Shown here piece by piece: positions 20,087-29,201 of a stretch of DNA of 64,000 nucleotides. Both the position numbers and the translations under genes were made by a program. Origin of the DNA: Okeania sp. SIO1I7 (GTDB lineage: Bacteria > Cyanobacteriota > Cyanobacteriia > Cyanobacteriales > Microcoleaceae); NCBI GenBank assembly GCA_010672585.1, contig JAAHGF010000001.1, positions 533,884-597,883 on the forward strand. The letters run 5' to 3'. How positions within the stretch are numbered: position 1 is the stretch's first letter; every line of letters begins with the position of its first letter. Below the pieces are notes generated by a model that was not told the origin of the DNA, did no database searches, and was given only the letters and a program-made list of their open reading frames with translations.

Positions 20087-20491
20087 TAATTTTTTACCCC
20101 TGTGTCATTTTAACGAAGTCAGAATTCAGAAGTCAGAAGTTGTTTTTGTAACGGGGATTTGAGTAAGCCTCCAAAAGCATTTCGCCTTAAAATGCGGGGT
20201 GGCGCGACCCAATTATTTTGATAAAATTAACCCTAATTTTTATCTATTTTTATCTTCACTACTTTTATCAAAATATTGATAATATTCCTACTATAGTTGT
20301 TATTTAATATTAAGTAGTTAAGCATTGAAGCTATATAACTTAATAACTTATTTGTCACAGCCAATGGAGAATATAAAACCTAAATGGGTCTTATCTTAAT
20401 CCAAGTTTTACTTACAAATTTAATTATATTATATTGATTTTTAGCCGCTTTAGGACTCAATTTCAATATTCTTTAACAATTCTTGAATTTA
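20087..20491. other. Intergenic, no feature seen
   Basis: 405 bp, AT-rich. A short AGAAGTCAGAAGT repeat near 20120 and a GC-richer patch near 20180-20210 are the only notable items. No gene, RNA or terminator could be supported. Confidence 0.4.
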
Positions 20492-21178
20492 CTAACGAGT
20501 AGCTTCCAATAAACTAGAATAGTAGAAGCGAGTGCTATTCATTGCTTGTCTTTGGATAGAAAAACCATTACTTTCTATAATTTTGATAATATCAGCTTCA
20601 CGATGCTGATAAGCACGAGTAGTTTTACTTGGTCCAGGAAATAACTCACCTACTTTTTTCAATAAACTTAAAGCTAAAGTTTTTGGCGCAAAGCTAATAA
20701 TTAGTCTAGATTCTGCTAAAGAAATCAAATGATTAATCATATCTGCAACTTTTTCTTGAGGATAATGTATTAGCACATCCAAACAGATAACTGTATGATA
20801 TTTACCACTTAAAGCTTCTAAATCTTGAGCAACAAAATTAACATTACCCATACTAATCAAACTAGACTTAGCACGCTGATATGCTTCGGCAATCATCTTT
20901 TCTGATATATCACTACCATAGATAACAGCTCCAGCTTTAGCCAAGGGAATACTCAAACTACCAACTCCACAACCTGCATCGCAAATTGATAAACCGGATA
21001 AATTACCATCCTCTTGTAGCCAACTGAGAACATTATCAACGGTTTGTTGATGTCCCTTTCTAATATCTAATTGTACTTTATTGACTTGGCCCTCTCCATA
21101 AATTTTTTGCCACCGCTCAAAACCAGTGGAATTAAAATATTCCCGAACAATTATTTTGTCGTCTGTCGTGCTTTTCAT
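20492..21178 (-). CDS. chlM: Magnesium-protoporphyrin IX O-methyltransferase
   Basis: 228 residues. ChlM methylates Mg-protoporphyrin IX with S-adenosylmethionine, giving the monomethyl ester used by AcsF (encoded at 57.5 kb). Features: the N-terminal VREYFNSTGFERWQKIYG signature, SAM-binding motif DAGCGVGSLSIPLA (about 67-80), ICLDVLIHYPQE, and the C-terminal GPSKTTRAYQHREADI and RFYYSSLLEA segments typical of ChlM. The ATG at 21178 follows AGGTGG; a GTG two codons upstream is possible. A tnpB right end and guide-RNA remnant ends about 29 bp upstream of the start, so the native promoter may have been replaced. Confidence 0.95.
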   Translation of the reverse strand: MKSTTDDKIIVREYFNSTGFERWQKIYGEGQVNKVQLDIRKGHQQTVDNVLSWLQEDGNLSGLSICDAGCGVGSLSIPLAKAGAVIYGSDISEKMIAEAYQRAKSSLISMGNVNFVAQDLEALSGKYHTVICLDVLIHYPQEKVADMINHLISLAESRLIISFAPKTLALSLLKKVGELFPGPSKTTRAYQHREADIIKIIESNGFSIQRQAMNSTRFYYSSLLEATR

Positions 21179-21206
21179 GTCCACCTAATGCTAAAGTACT
21201 TGTCAA

Positions 21207-21480
21207 GTGACATACTCCCACACTGTTGATCAAGAATCATATGTGGGTTTCTCAGCGACTTCTCTATGAGAACATTGACTGAGCTACCAAGGGATGTCCC
21301 ACCTCTGTAATTGATTTAAAATCCGCTTAATTGTACTTCTTTATCTTAATGGTGGCAACGAATCTTTGAGCAAGACTTGAGCTGCTTTCTTGATATTAAT
21401 TGCAGCATTTAAGTCACGTCCAATTGATAGATTACATTGAGGACAAAAGTTTCTCAACCATCCTAGTCCAAACAAAATAG
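21207..21480 (-). mobile_element. IS200/IS605-type remnant: tnpB C-terminus plus omega-RNA/right end
   Basis: On the minus strand the frame at 21341-21455 reads FCPQCNLSIGRDLNAA then INIKKAAQVLLKDSLPPLR and stop: the zinc-ribbon end and RuvC-III (D-x-NAA-x-NI) of TnpB. It continues into non-coding DNA ending in a CCCACA...TGTGGGAG hairpin and TATGTCAC (complement of 21207-21211), the right-end layout. The rest of tnpB is missing. The 21481-21766 stretch beyond it has no gene. Confidence 0.7.
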
Positions 21481-21766
21481 TCAAGGCAATTTCTAGTTTC
21501 TCAAACATACTTTTCCAGAATTATCTTTTCTTTTGCGGGTTGAATACCCCACCGTCTCAACGATGCTGAAAATTGTTTGGGATTTGTAGACACGGAGTGG
21601 CTGATCGTTGACTATTCATAATTAATTTTCCCTTGTGCCTTCTGCCTTGTGCCTTCTTCAAGAAGAATTGGCAAAAGTCAGAAAAAACTAGACATCATAA
21701 ATTGAGAGGATAGTTTACACTCAACTCAATTATTATCACCTATCTCAGGGGCAAAAAATTGTCACG

Positions 21767-22870
21767 ATGAATTTTTTTTCTACAAATATCTTCAAGCAAA
21801 TCACTAGCAAAGTCCAATTACTAACTTTACTCTCTATTACCCTAATATCTTTGTTCCCACTATCAGCTAGAGCGACTAAATTACGAGTAGGAGTTGCAGG
21901 TTCTCCCCCCTTTGTAATTAAGGATAGAGATGTTCAGGGTATAAGTATAGACATTTGGCAAGAACTAGCTTCCTTAGAAGGACTAGAATACCAACTTATT
22001 CCACAAGATAGTGTAAAGGATAGTGTTGATAGTATGACAAGAGGAGAACTTGATGTTGTTATTGGGCCAATTAGTATCACTTCTGATCGCCTGGAAAAAG
22101 TGGCTTTCACTCAACCTTACTTTCTGGCCAATATTGGTTTATTAATTAGTGGAGAAAGACCTAAGCTTTGGAGCAGACTTCAACCTTTTTTTGGCCTTGC
22201 TTTTATGTCTTCGGTAGGTCTATTAGTTGTTCTCCTATTCACAGTGGGTAATCTTCTGTGGTTAGCAGAAAGACGGCGCAATACTGAACAATTTCCAAAG
22301 GACTATTGGAATGGCATTGGTAATGGTATGTGGTTTGCTTTGGTAACTCTGACCACGGTTGGATATGGCGATCGCGCTCCGATTACTAAAACGGGACGTA
22401 TAATTGCTGGAGTATGGATGATGATAACTATGGTGACAGTTTCTTCTCTCACTGCGGGTATTGCTACAAGTTTAACTCTTTCTCTATCTGATCAAACAGC
22501 TTTACAATTTACTGCTCCTGAAGATATTACAAATTCTAGAATTGCTGTAGTTAGAGGTTCTACTGGAGAGAAATGGGCACAAAGATATGGTGCTCGTATT
22601 AGTCAGACTAGGACTTTGGTAGAAGCGATTGATTTGGTGAAGTTAAATGAAGTGGATGGTGTTGTTTTTGATGCTCCTGCTCTTAAATACTATTTACATA
22701 CTAATCCTAATGAAAACTTGAAATTATCTCCTGTTACTTTTGCTAGTGAAAGTTATGGTTTTATGATATTTCCTGATAGTTCTTTCTTAGAAGATTTTAA
22801 TATTAGGATTTTAGAAATGCGGGAAAGTGGCAAAATCAGGGAAATAGAGTCTCAATGGTTATCTTATTGA
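21767..22870 (+). CDS. GluR0-like ligand-gated potassium channel
   Basis: 367 residues: a prokaryotic ionotropic glutamate-receptor-type channel. Signal peptide about 1-36; half of a periplasmic amino-acid-binding (SBP) domain 38-130; TM1 about 142-166; pore loop with the K+ selectivity filter TVGYGD at 197-202; TM2 about 212-236; then the second half of the binding domain (IAVVRGSTGEKWA to the C-terminus). This split-SBP/pore order is that of Synechocystis GluR0, which opens on binding glutamate and conducts K+. The ligand here is unknown. Start ATG follows AGGGGC. No partner genes nearby. Immediately after the stop is a long GGAAGAA heptamer array. Confidence 0.93.
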   Translation: MNFFSTNIFKQITSKVQLLTLLSITLISLFPLSARATKLRVGVAGSPPFVIKDRDVQGISIDIWQELASLEGLEYQLIPQDSVKDSVDSMTRGELDVVIGPISITSDRLEKVAFTQPYFLANIGLLISGERPKLWSRLQPFFGLAFMSSVGLLVVLLFTVGNLLWLAERRRNTEQFPKDYWNGIGNGMWFALVTLTTVGYGDRAPITKTGRIIAGVWMMITMVTVSSLTAGIATSLTLSLSDQTALQFTAPEDITNSRIAVVRGSTGEKWAQRYGARISQTRTLVEAIDLVKLNEVDGVVFDAPALKYYLHTNPNENLKLSPVTFASESYGFMIFPDSSFLEDFNIRILEMRESGKIREIESQWLSY

Positions 22871-22937
22871 TAAGAAGGAAGAAGGAAGAAGGAAGAAGGA
22901 AGAAGGAAGAAGGAAGAAGGAAGAAGGAAGAAGGAAA
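22867..22937. repeat. GGAAGAA heptamer array
   Basis: About nine head-to-tail GGAAGAA units start right after the channel gene stop. The same heptamer forms arrays near 6609, 39705, 41314-41780, 46492 (reverse), 55050 (reverse) and 56783. These are the short tandemly repeated sequences common in filamentous cyanobacteria. Confidence 0.85.
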
Positions 22938-23641
22938 AATATTGCGTTGTCTGAGTTTTAAGCTGTTTATCTGTCCTAACGTTTCCTTCGACTGTTATAT
23001 TTTTACCTTGATATAGTAGAAACTATTTTAGTAATAGTATTTTGGCTAAAAAGCCTAAATATTTTGATATAGCAGGGAACAGGGAACAGTGGGAAAATAA
23101 TTTCTCTATTTTACTGATAAATTGTGGTCTAAAGCATCCCTTTTTATAGAGGAAACAAGAAAAAATTTTCATGCTCTGCGTCAATCCTCTCCTTGAAAAG
23201 AAGAGGTAATTGTTAATTATTAATTATTAATTATTAATTATTAATTATTAATTATTGCTCTGCTGATTAAATCTAAAAGTCTTTATAGATAAGGGTAAGT
23301 ACCTTTTTAAGTATCAAAAAGTGCGAGGTTTTAAGTGGTAATGGTTCAAAAACTGAGGATTTTGGTCAAGATAAGGGCAGAACAATCTTGGGACAAAACG
23401 CCCGCTCCTACCTACTCTAAATTCCCCGCTCCTCCTGTCTCCCCCTCCCCTCCTGGGAGGGGTTAGGGGTGGGTTGGGAGGGGGAGGGGCGAGGGGTGGG
23501 TTGTCTCCTGTATCCTACCCTCACCCATAAGATTTTTTCAGCAAACCCTAATTATTGAAGTTTTATCATCAACATAAGTCCTAACAAACTCGTTACTTGC
23601 TATAGTTAAAAACGAAAAATTAAGCTTTTAAAACGCATTTC
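22938..23641. other. Repeat-filled spacer: family B and family A elements
   Basis: No gene. It contains the CAGGGAACAGGGAACAG dispersed repeat (about 23073), a family B element (23115-23263, long TTAATTA tract) and directly after it a family A MITE-like element (about 23266-23550, right end CAGCAAACCCTA intact, left end degraded). Inside the latter a G-rich run on the + strand (about 23453-23500) could form a G-quadruplex. Confidence 0.65.
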
Positions 23642-23750
23642 ACATAGAATCCGATTATAGAGTATATGTTTATAATTATATCCACACTTTAAGCCTTAAA
23701 TCTCCCCATATCCTCACACTTATATAACTGTTTAACCGGATTTGATATGA
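23642..23750. mobile_element. Family D MITE-like element overlapping a gene start
   Basis: Starts CATAGAATCCGATTATAG and ends AACCGGATTTGATATGA, with the same inverted ends as 7157-7280. The ATG at 23747 of the following nuclease gene lies within the right terminal repeat. Confidence 0.7.
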
Positions 23751-25006
23751 CTAAAAATGATGTAGCATGGGAAAAGTTATTTGAAAAATATCAAATCTTA
23801 GAAGAGGTAAATAAAAACGGCTTCTTCAAAATAGAAGCATCTCAAATTAATCAGGAACGAGAAAGCAGACTCATGGCAAAATTTGACCATGTTGTTAACT
23901 TACCAGAAATATTTAAAGATAATTTTTTATCTATTTTACCAATTTCTCGTTCTCAATATATTATCGGTCACTTTAATATACACTTACCAGTCAAATATCA
24001 CTCCAAACTTGAAAGTATTCCTTGGCAGTTTCCCAGAGAAATAGAAACGATAGATTACACTAATTTATATTCTGAAAGTTCGGCATTACTTTGTGCATTT
24101 AACATCGGTATTATTGATGATTTAGTTGGCTCAAAAACTAAATTTACTGTTTCTGGCAGAATGTCTACTGGAACTTTTGACTTTTCTATTAAAAATTCTA
24201 TTAATAATCAGCCATACTCAATTAATGTGGCTAACTCTCAATGTGAAATAGATGCAGGTTTTGAAACTGATGATTGTTTGATTTTAATCGAAGCTAAAAA
24301 CTATAAGGTGGAGGATTTTTTAATTAGACAACTCTATTATCCATATAGATTGTGGTCAAAAAAAATCGGTAAGAGAATTGTACCAGTATTAATGACTTAC
24401 TCTAATGACATTTTCAGTTTTTTTATTTATGAATTTGTAGATATATCAGACTATAACTCTATCTCCTTGGTAGAAAATAAAAATTATGTAATTGCTGCCG
24501 ATAAAATACAAAGAAGCGACATAGATTTGCTACTAACTCAGATCAAAATAATTCCTGAACCGCCAAAAATTCCATTTCCACAAGCAAATAAATTTGAAAG
24601 ATTAATAGACTTAATTTCACTACTATTAGAAAATGATTTAACTTCAGATGAGATTACAGAAAATTACCAATTTGATGAGAGACAAACTTATTACTATGCA
24701 AGTGCAGGAAAATATTTAGAGCTAATAACAAAACAGGGAAAAAATTTTACATTAACCAACCAAGCAAAAGATATTTTTTGTCAAAGATATAAACTTAAAT
24801 ATTTAAAGCTAATTGAAAAAATATTGGAACACGAAGTCTTTAATCAAGCCTTTAAACTATCCTTAGAAATTGCAAATATTCCCTCAAAAAAACAAATTAT
24901 CCAACTTTTGTCTGAAAGTAATCTAAAAGTAGCAGATACAACGAGAGAAAGACGAGCTTCTACTGTCAAAAACTGGATATATTGGATATGGTCACAAATT
25001 GACTAA
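23747..25006 (+). CDS. PD-(D/E)XK nuclease, type II restriction endonuclease-like
   Basis: 419 residues, not a named enzyme. The central segment CEIDAGFETDDCLILIEAKN (about 161-180) fits the PD-(D/E)XK core: acidic residue, hydrophobic strand, E-A-K. A C-terminal part of about 130 residues (from KFERLIDLISLLLENDLTSDEI) looks like a winged-helix or DNA-recognition region. The overall layout resembles orphan type II restriction enzymes or DUF6997/DUF7226-type proteins. No DNA methyltransferase is adjacent, so it is either an orphan, uses a distant methylase, or has another role. The annotated ATG lies inside a MITE end with no ribosome-binding site; a later in-frame ATG (residue about 43, MAKFDHVV) is possible. 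Very AT-rich codon use. Confidence 0.65.
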   Translation: MTKNDVAWEKLFEKYQILEEVNKNGFFKIEASQINQERESRLMAKFDHVVNLPEIFKDNFLSILPISRSQYIIGHFNIHLPVKYHSKLESIPWQFPREIETIDYTNLYSESSALLCAFNIGIIDDLVGSKTKFTVSGRMSTGTFDFSIKNSINNQPYSINVANSQCEIDAGFETDDCLILIEAKNYKVEDFLIRQLYYPYRLWSKKIGKRIVPVLMTYSNDIFSFFIYEFVDISDYNSISLVENKNYVIAADKIQRSDIDLLLTQIKIIPEPPKIPFPQANKFERLIDLISLLLENDLTSDEITENYQFDERQTYYYASAGKYLELITKQGKNFTLTNQAKDIFCQRYKLKYLKLIEKILEHEVFNQAFKLSLEIANIPSKKQIIQLLSESNLKVADTTRERRASTVKNWIYWIWSQID

Positions 25007-25159
25007 TTAGATATTAAACTAATATTGTATACAGCAAGGAATCAGTTGTTTAGGGCATAGATTTATGACAAATCTTAGACAGAGAAATTATTTTCCCACT
25101 ATTGCCAGATGAGCTGTTCCCTGCTATTGAGTTAAATTTTTATCAAACAAACAAAAACG

Positions 25160-25363
25160 ATGCAAGATTTCTTCAACAATGTCTCTCGCTATCCACGATA
25201 CTTGATTACCATTACCCTCGGAATATTCTTTTTTCTATTCGATCAACTTAAGCCACTATTAAATAAACCTGTTACGGCGATCGCTCTGATTGGTCTAATC
25301 ATTGGGACATTTGTTTTTCTAGTCTTAACTCTACAAGCTATGTTAGGTATTAATCCAACTTAA
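25160..25363 (+). CDS. ycf33: Ycf33/DUF751 membrane protein
   Basis: 67 residues with two membrane helices. It starts MQDFFNNVSRYPRYLITITL, the highly conserved DUF751 (Ycf33) opening, and contains NKPVTAIALIGLI. Ycf33 is encoded by cyanobacteria and some red-lineage plastids; it is a thylakoid protein linked in some reports to cyclic electron flow, but its biochemical role is not settled. Monocistronic by spacing. A 10-bp inverted repeat begins in its stop codon. Confidence 0.85.
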   Translation: MQDFFNNVSRYPRYLITITLGIFFFLFDQLKPLLNKPVTAIALIGLIIGTFVFLVLTLQAMLGINPT

Positions 25364-25390
25364 GAAATACTAAAATCCTGGTATTTCTTA
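25361..25390 (+). terminator. Possible terminator hairpin after ycf33
   Basis: TAAGAAATAC (25361-25370) pairs with GTATTTCTTA (25381-25390), a perfect 10-bp stem that includes the stop codon. No T-run follows, so intrinsic termination is uncertain. Confidence 0.4.
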
Positions 25391-25627
25391 CACTTCTATA
25401 CTACTAATTTGCTAAAACTGTAATATTTTTTATCACACTTACTAGGGGAAAAAGGTAAATAGACCCCCTGCAAAATTAACAGTCAAATAAATTCCCATGC
25501 ACAAATCCTCAATTTATCTTGCTTTTGACTTTTAACTTCTGACTTATTTACCAGAATAACTCTAGTGAGTGGTCAGCCTCATGGTTTGCACGATAGATTG
25601 GAATATGGAGTGAGTGGGTAAATTCAG

Positions 25628-26005
25628 ATGACTTCTTTTGAGGACATTTATCAATTTTTTCAAAGTCCCCCTCCGGTCTATCTAAACAAAGAATTAGCAG
25701 TGTGCTATATCCTATCTGTGTTGTTACAAAGAGACTCTTACGGAACTGAGCTTATTGGCCAATTAGAAAGGGACTACCCTATTTATCGACTTTCTGACAC
25801 AGTGTTATACGGCGCTCTGAAATTTCTTGAGGATCAAGGCACAATTATTGGCTATTGGAAAAAAGTAGAAGGAAGAGGGCGTCCACGGAGAATGTATCAA
25901 GTTATCCCTCAATGGCGTTCTCAAGCTACAGATTTAGCGCAACTATGGTACGAATATACTAATAATCGTCATATTCGGCCTCAAATTCAACCATCAACCC
26001 TGTAA
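25628..26005 (+). CDS. PadR-family transcriptional regulator
   Basis: 125 residues. A winged helix spans most of the protein: LAVCYILSVLLQRDSYGTEL, then YRLSDTVLYGALKFLEDQG and the wing GRGRPRRMYQV. The short N-terminal SPPPVYLNKE stretch is typical of a cyanobacterial PadR subgroup that includes the clock-related Pex protein, but I cannot assign Pex function. It lacks the long C-terminal helical domain of many PadR proteins, though a short dimerisation helix may follow. It precedes the CCB gene by about 200 bp on the same strand. Confidence 0.85.
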   Translation: MTSFEDIYQFFQSPPPVYLNKELAVCYILSVLLQRDSYGTELIGQLERDYPIYRLSDTVLYGALKFLEDQGTIIGYWKKVEGRGRPRRMYQVIPQWRSQATDLAQLWYEYTNNRHIRPQIQPSTL

Positions 26006-26211
26006 ATAGATTAGGCAGGTGAGGACAATTTTTATGCTTATTTTGGCCAATATTCCCATTGAGAATATTTTTGTGCCAATTTTTTAGCTATAAAATCTAA
26101 ATAGAAGTATAAACCCTAGCTGATATTTGTCACAAAGCAGCTAGTCTTTTTTTTTGTTGTAAACTTATGTAAAAGAGAACACATAAAAAAACCATTCAAA
26201 TTTAAAATTGT

Positions 26212-26745
26212 ATGAATAATACAGCTTTAGTATCGTCATTTGTACTGACACTTCTATCCAGCATTGGTCTAGTTTTTTTTATCAAGGCATCAGTAAAAAA
26301 TAGGACGAAGAACCTAAAACTGATAGCCGATCGGGAAGCTGACTCACTTTTACAGCAGCTAAAAGAATATTTTAGCTATCGGGCTTACCGAATTGTTAGT
26401 GCTAATGCAGCTGAGAATCAACTAATATTTGAAGGAGTAGTTCGACCTAGTTTGTTTTTGGCATTTTTCTTGACCCTATTAGCTGCAATAGGTTGTTTAT
26501 GTTTTGGTTTGGCTTTATCAATGTTAGTTCCTGAATATGGCCAATACTATCTATGGCTAGTGCTAGCATCTCCTTTAGCAGGTATTTTTTATTGGCAAAA
26601 GTCTAAACGACCAGAACAAGTGTCTCTAAAGTTAGAAGGAATATTGACTGAGGATTCTGGGGTCAAAAGTTTAATTTCTGTCACAGCTCATAGGGACGAA
26701 TTGACAGCTTTACAAACAGCTATGAACTTGAAACTATACCAATAA
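26212..26745 (+). CDS. Cofactor assembly of complex C subunit B (CCB2/CCB4-like, DUF2930)
   Basis: 177 residues with an N-terminal helix (LVSSFVLTLLSSIGLVFFI) and two further helices (about 82-128). The middle part, YRIVSANAAENQLIFEGVVRPS, and the C-terminal QVSLKLEGIL region match the cyanobacterial/chloroplast CCB2/CCB4 family. That family helps attach heme ci covalently to cytochrome b6 on the stromal side of the thylakoid. The assignment is from recalled family pattern. Confidence 0.7.
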   Translation: MNNTALVSSFVLTLLSSIGLVFFIKASVKNRTKNLKLIADREADSLLQQLKEYFSYRAYRIVSANAAENQLIFEGVVRPSLFLAFFLTLLAAIGCLCFGLALSMLVPEYGQYYLWLVLASPLAGIFYWQKSKRPEQVSLKLEGILTEDSGVKSLISVTAHRDELTALQTAMNLKLYQ

Positions 26746-27245
26746 TCAAACTCAAAGTATAAAAAAAGTTATTAAGATAAATTGTTTTGATAAGCTACTA
26801 ATAGTATCTCCATAGGACTTAGTCATGGCAAAGGTTGTAGCAATTCATTCATTTGTTTGATCGAAGGGATTAATTAAGATGATTGGTAGCAGTAGCGTAG
26901 ATCGTTTAAACAAAGGTCAATCAAATCTGTTGATTTAATTTAGTTAAGAATCAGCAAAACAATAAAATCCCGCTAAAACCAAAAGTTATAACGGGATAGA
27001 TTCAAAAAAAATAACTTAGGATTTAAGTCCATTGGCAGATGGAAGCTTGAAATCCTAGTTAATTTGGCACATAAGGCCATCAAATCTGTGACTAAATACT
27101 ACTAAATTAAATGAAGTGGGAGTACGAATTCAGTATTACCCACTCACCTACTAAATATTTCAGTAGAAGTTGATATTTGTTGGCGGTCATCAAAAATCAA
27201 GGACATTTTTATTTGCCCGTAAAAAACATTAAATTAATGATGTCC
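26746..27245. other. Intergenic region with strong hairpins
   Basis: Convergent spacer between the CCB gene (+) and DUF3155 (-). A 6-bp stem ATCCCG/CGGGAT sits at 26967-26997. A longer imperfect hairpin at 27018-27056 pairs AGGATTT/AAATCCT, AAG/CTT and TCCAT/ATGGA around a TGGCAG loop. GGACAT/ATGTCC flanks the end near 27200-27243. They could be terminators or a small RNA; none has a clear T-run. Confidence 0.45.
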
Positions 27246-27584
27246 TTAGACTTTAATTATATTTGGAGTAGAACTAAATATTTGCTTTTTGTCAGGTGTC
27301 TTAGCTTCAGTCAAAACCTTTAAACTAGGAAACAAGAAGTGATTTTCTTCAACGTACTGAGCTCCAAATAAACCTTTTTCAGCCCAAAAGTATCTATCAG
27401 TAGTATGCTCATTCCTTCTAACCAAAAGTACAGCAGGTGGAACAATACCTTGTGCATGAATAAATTTACGGGCTGCAGTGACTGGTTTATCTTCGCCACT
27501 TTCAATACTATACTGAGCCACTTGCTCAAGAATCCTGCGTCCTTCTTGTCTACGACGACTTTTGCGCTTACGTCTTCTAGCCAA
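27246..27584 (-). CDS. DUF3155 conserved cyanobacterial protein
   Basis: 112 residues. The very basic N-terminus (MARRRKRKSRRRQEGRR) is followed by the conserved core SGEDKPVTAARKFIHAQGIVPPA and DRYFWAEKGLFGAQYVEENHF. The family is found in nearly all cyanobacteria and its role is unknown; the basic start suggests nucleic-acid or ribosome binding. The start is a TTG, fixed by AGGAGGT 8 nt upstream and by the conserved first residues. Confidence 0.9.
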   Translation of the reverse strand: MARRRKRKSRRRQEGRRILEQVAQYSIESGEDKPVTAARKFIHAQGIVPPAVLLVRRNEHTTDRYFWAEKGLFGAQYVEENHFLFPSLKVLTEAKTPDKKQIFSSTPNIIKV

Positions 27585-27788
27585 TTTCCTTACCTCCTGT
27601 GTTAGCCGATGGGTGTAGTTATGGCTACCAAATTTGATAAGATTATATAAATTTTAGTTGAAAAACTCAAGTGTTTTTAATATTTTGATACAAAATATAC
27701 ACTTTAATGAAGATAACTTATAAAATTCTGAGATATTTAGAGTCCCAAAAAAGTCCATATCTAGTGGAAAGTCCCACAAATAGCTCCA

Positions 27789-29201
27789 ATGCTAATGCCA
27801 ACCAGTACAGAATTGATTAGACTTTGCAGATCACAAATAGCCCTTGTATCTAGTTGGGGTGCATGTTTAAGTATAGTTTACCTGACAGAAAAATTAGTAG
27901 AAGGAGGTGAAGCTAAACTAATTCCCATTATTGCATACCCAGAAAAGTTTGAGAATGGGGAAGCCACTTCAATTTTCAAAACAACCTCAGAAATACAAAC
28001 ATTAGGCGATCTTCCGAAACTATCAGCAACAACCTTAACTACAGGGACAAATACTTGGCTCTTAGAAGCAAGCACTGGCACAACAGAGTCAGACCCTAAA
28101 TGGCCAGAAAGTCATCCTTGGCAACAACGTCAAATTGTTTTACCTTTAATCCATGATGGAGTAGTAATAGGATTACTGGTAACAGTAAGAGAAGGTAGGC
28201 CATGGAATCAACGTGAAAAAACTCAAATTCAACAAGTAGCCCATACTATTGCCATAGCCTGTATATTAGATCAACGTTCTCAATGGTTAAAGGAACAATT
28301 TCAGCAACAGCAAAAGCTACAAGCACAGCAGTATGATATAATACACGACATACTGCATCAGTTGAAAAGTCCATTAACTGCACTACGAACTTTTGGTAAG
28401 TTATTGCTGAAAAGATTGTTGCCAGAAGATAAAAGCTGGAATATTGCTAATAGTATTTTACGGGAAGGTGATCGCCTCAGAGAGTTAATAGAACAAATTG
28501 ATGAAACTGTTGAGGTTGGGGAAGAAATTTTGAGTATTTCTGGGGAAAGCGAGTATCCTCAAACTACAACTGAAAATGATAATGTAATAGATTATTATAC
28601 AGAAGCTAATAGAGAATTCAAATCTTTACCACTTTTGCCAGAGTCTAATTTCTTAGAGTCAGTTTCAGTACAAGATGTTTTGGAACCTTTATTAGTTTCT
28701 GCAAAAGCAATTGCCGATGAACGTCATATAGATTTAGAAGTTGATTTTTCTGATAATTTACCTATAGTAAAAGCTAATAATAAAGCTTTGCGAGAAGTTT
28801 TAAGTAATATTATTGATAATGCTTTGAAGTATACTCCTGCAGAGGGAAATATTTATATTAAGTTGACAACTTCAACTCCACAAACAGATGATAATCTATC
28901 GGTAAAAAATGAAAGAGAAGGAATGCTAGGAATAGCTATTAGCGATACAGGTTATGGTATTCCAGCACAAGATTTAGAACATTTATTTGAACGAAACTAT
29001 CGGGGTGAAAAAGCTAAAACGGACATTCCAGGAACAGGATTAGGATTAGCGATCGCTCTTGATTTAATACATACAATGAAAGGCAAAATTCAAGTATATT
29101 CTCCTGTAGTTCCTCAGTGGTTGTCCCATGATTTACAACAGCAAGATGCCATAATTAATAGTGGCACTACAGTGGTTTTATGGTTACAAGTACTAAATTA
29201 A
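27789..29201 (+). CDS. GAF-domain sensor histidine kinase (Hik2/CSK-like)
   Basis: 470 residues. A GAF-like sensor covers about 5-160, then a DHp domain with the phospho-accepting His190 in ILHQLKSPLTALRTFGKLLL. The ATPase domain has the N box NIIDNALKYTP, G1 DTGYGIPAQDLEHLFERNYRG and G2 GTGLGLAIA. No membrane helix. The N-terminal cysteines (C13, C26) and the LTALRTFGKLL helix fit the Hik2/chloroplast-sensor-kinase group, which senses redox state, but this is from memory. No response regulator is directly adjacent; the next gene downstream starts with a degenerate receiver domain. Confidence 0.85.
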   Translation: MLMPTSTELIRLCRSQIALVSSWGACLSIVYLTEKLVEGGEAKLIPIIAYPEKFENGEATSIFKTTSEIQTLGDLPKLSATTLTTGTNTWLLEASTGTTESDPKWPESHPWQQRQIVLPLIHDGVVIGLLVTVREGRPWNQREKTQIQQVAHTIAIACILDQRSQWLKEQFQQQQKLQAQQYDIIHDILHQLKSPLTALRTFGKLLLKRLLPEDKSWNIANSILREGDRLRELIEQIDETVEVGEEILSISGESEYPQTTTENDNVIDYYTEANREFKSLPLLPESNFLESVSVQDVLEPLLVSAKAIADERHIDLEVDFSDNLPIVKANNKALREVLSNIIDNALKYTPAEGNIYIKLTTSTPQTDDNLSVKNEREGMLGIAISDTGYGIPAQDLEHLFERNYRGEKAKTDIPGTGLGLAIALDLIHTMKGKIQVYSPVVPQWLSHDLQQQDAIINSGTTVVLWLQVLN

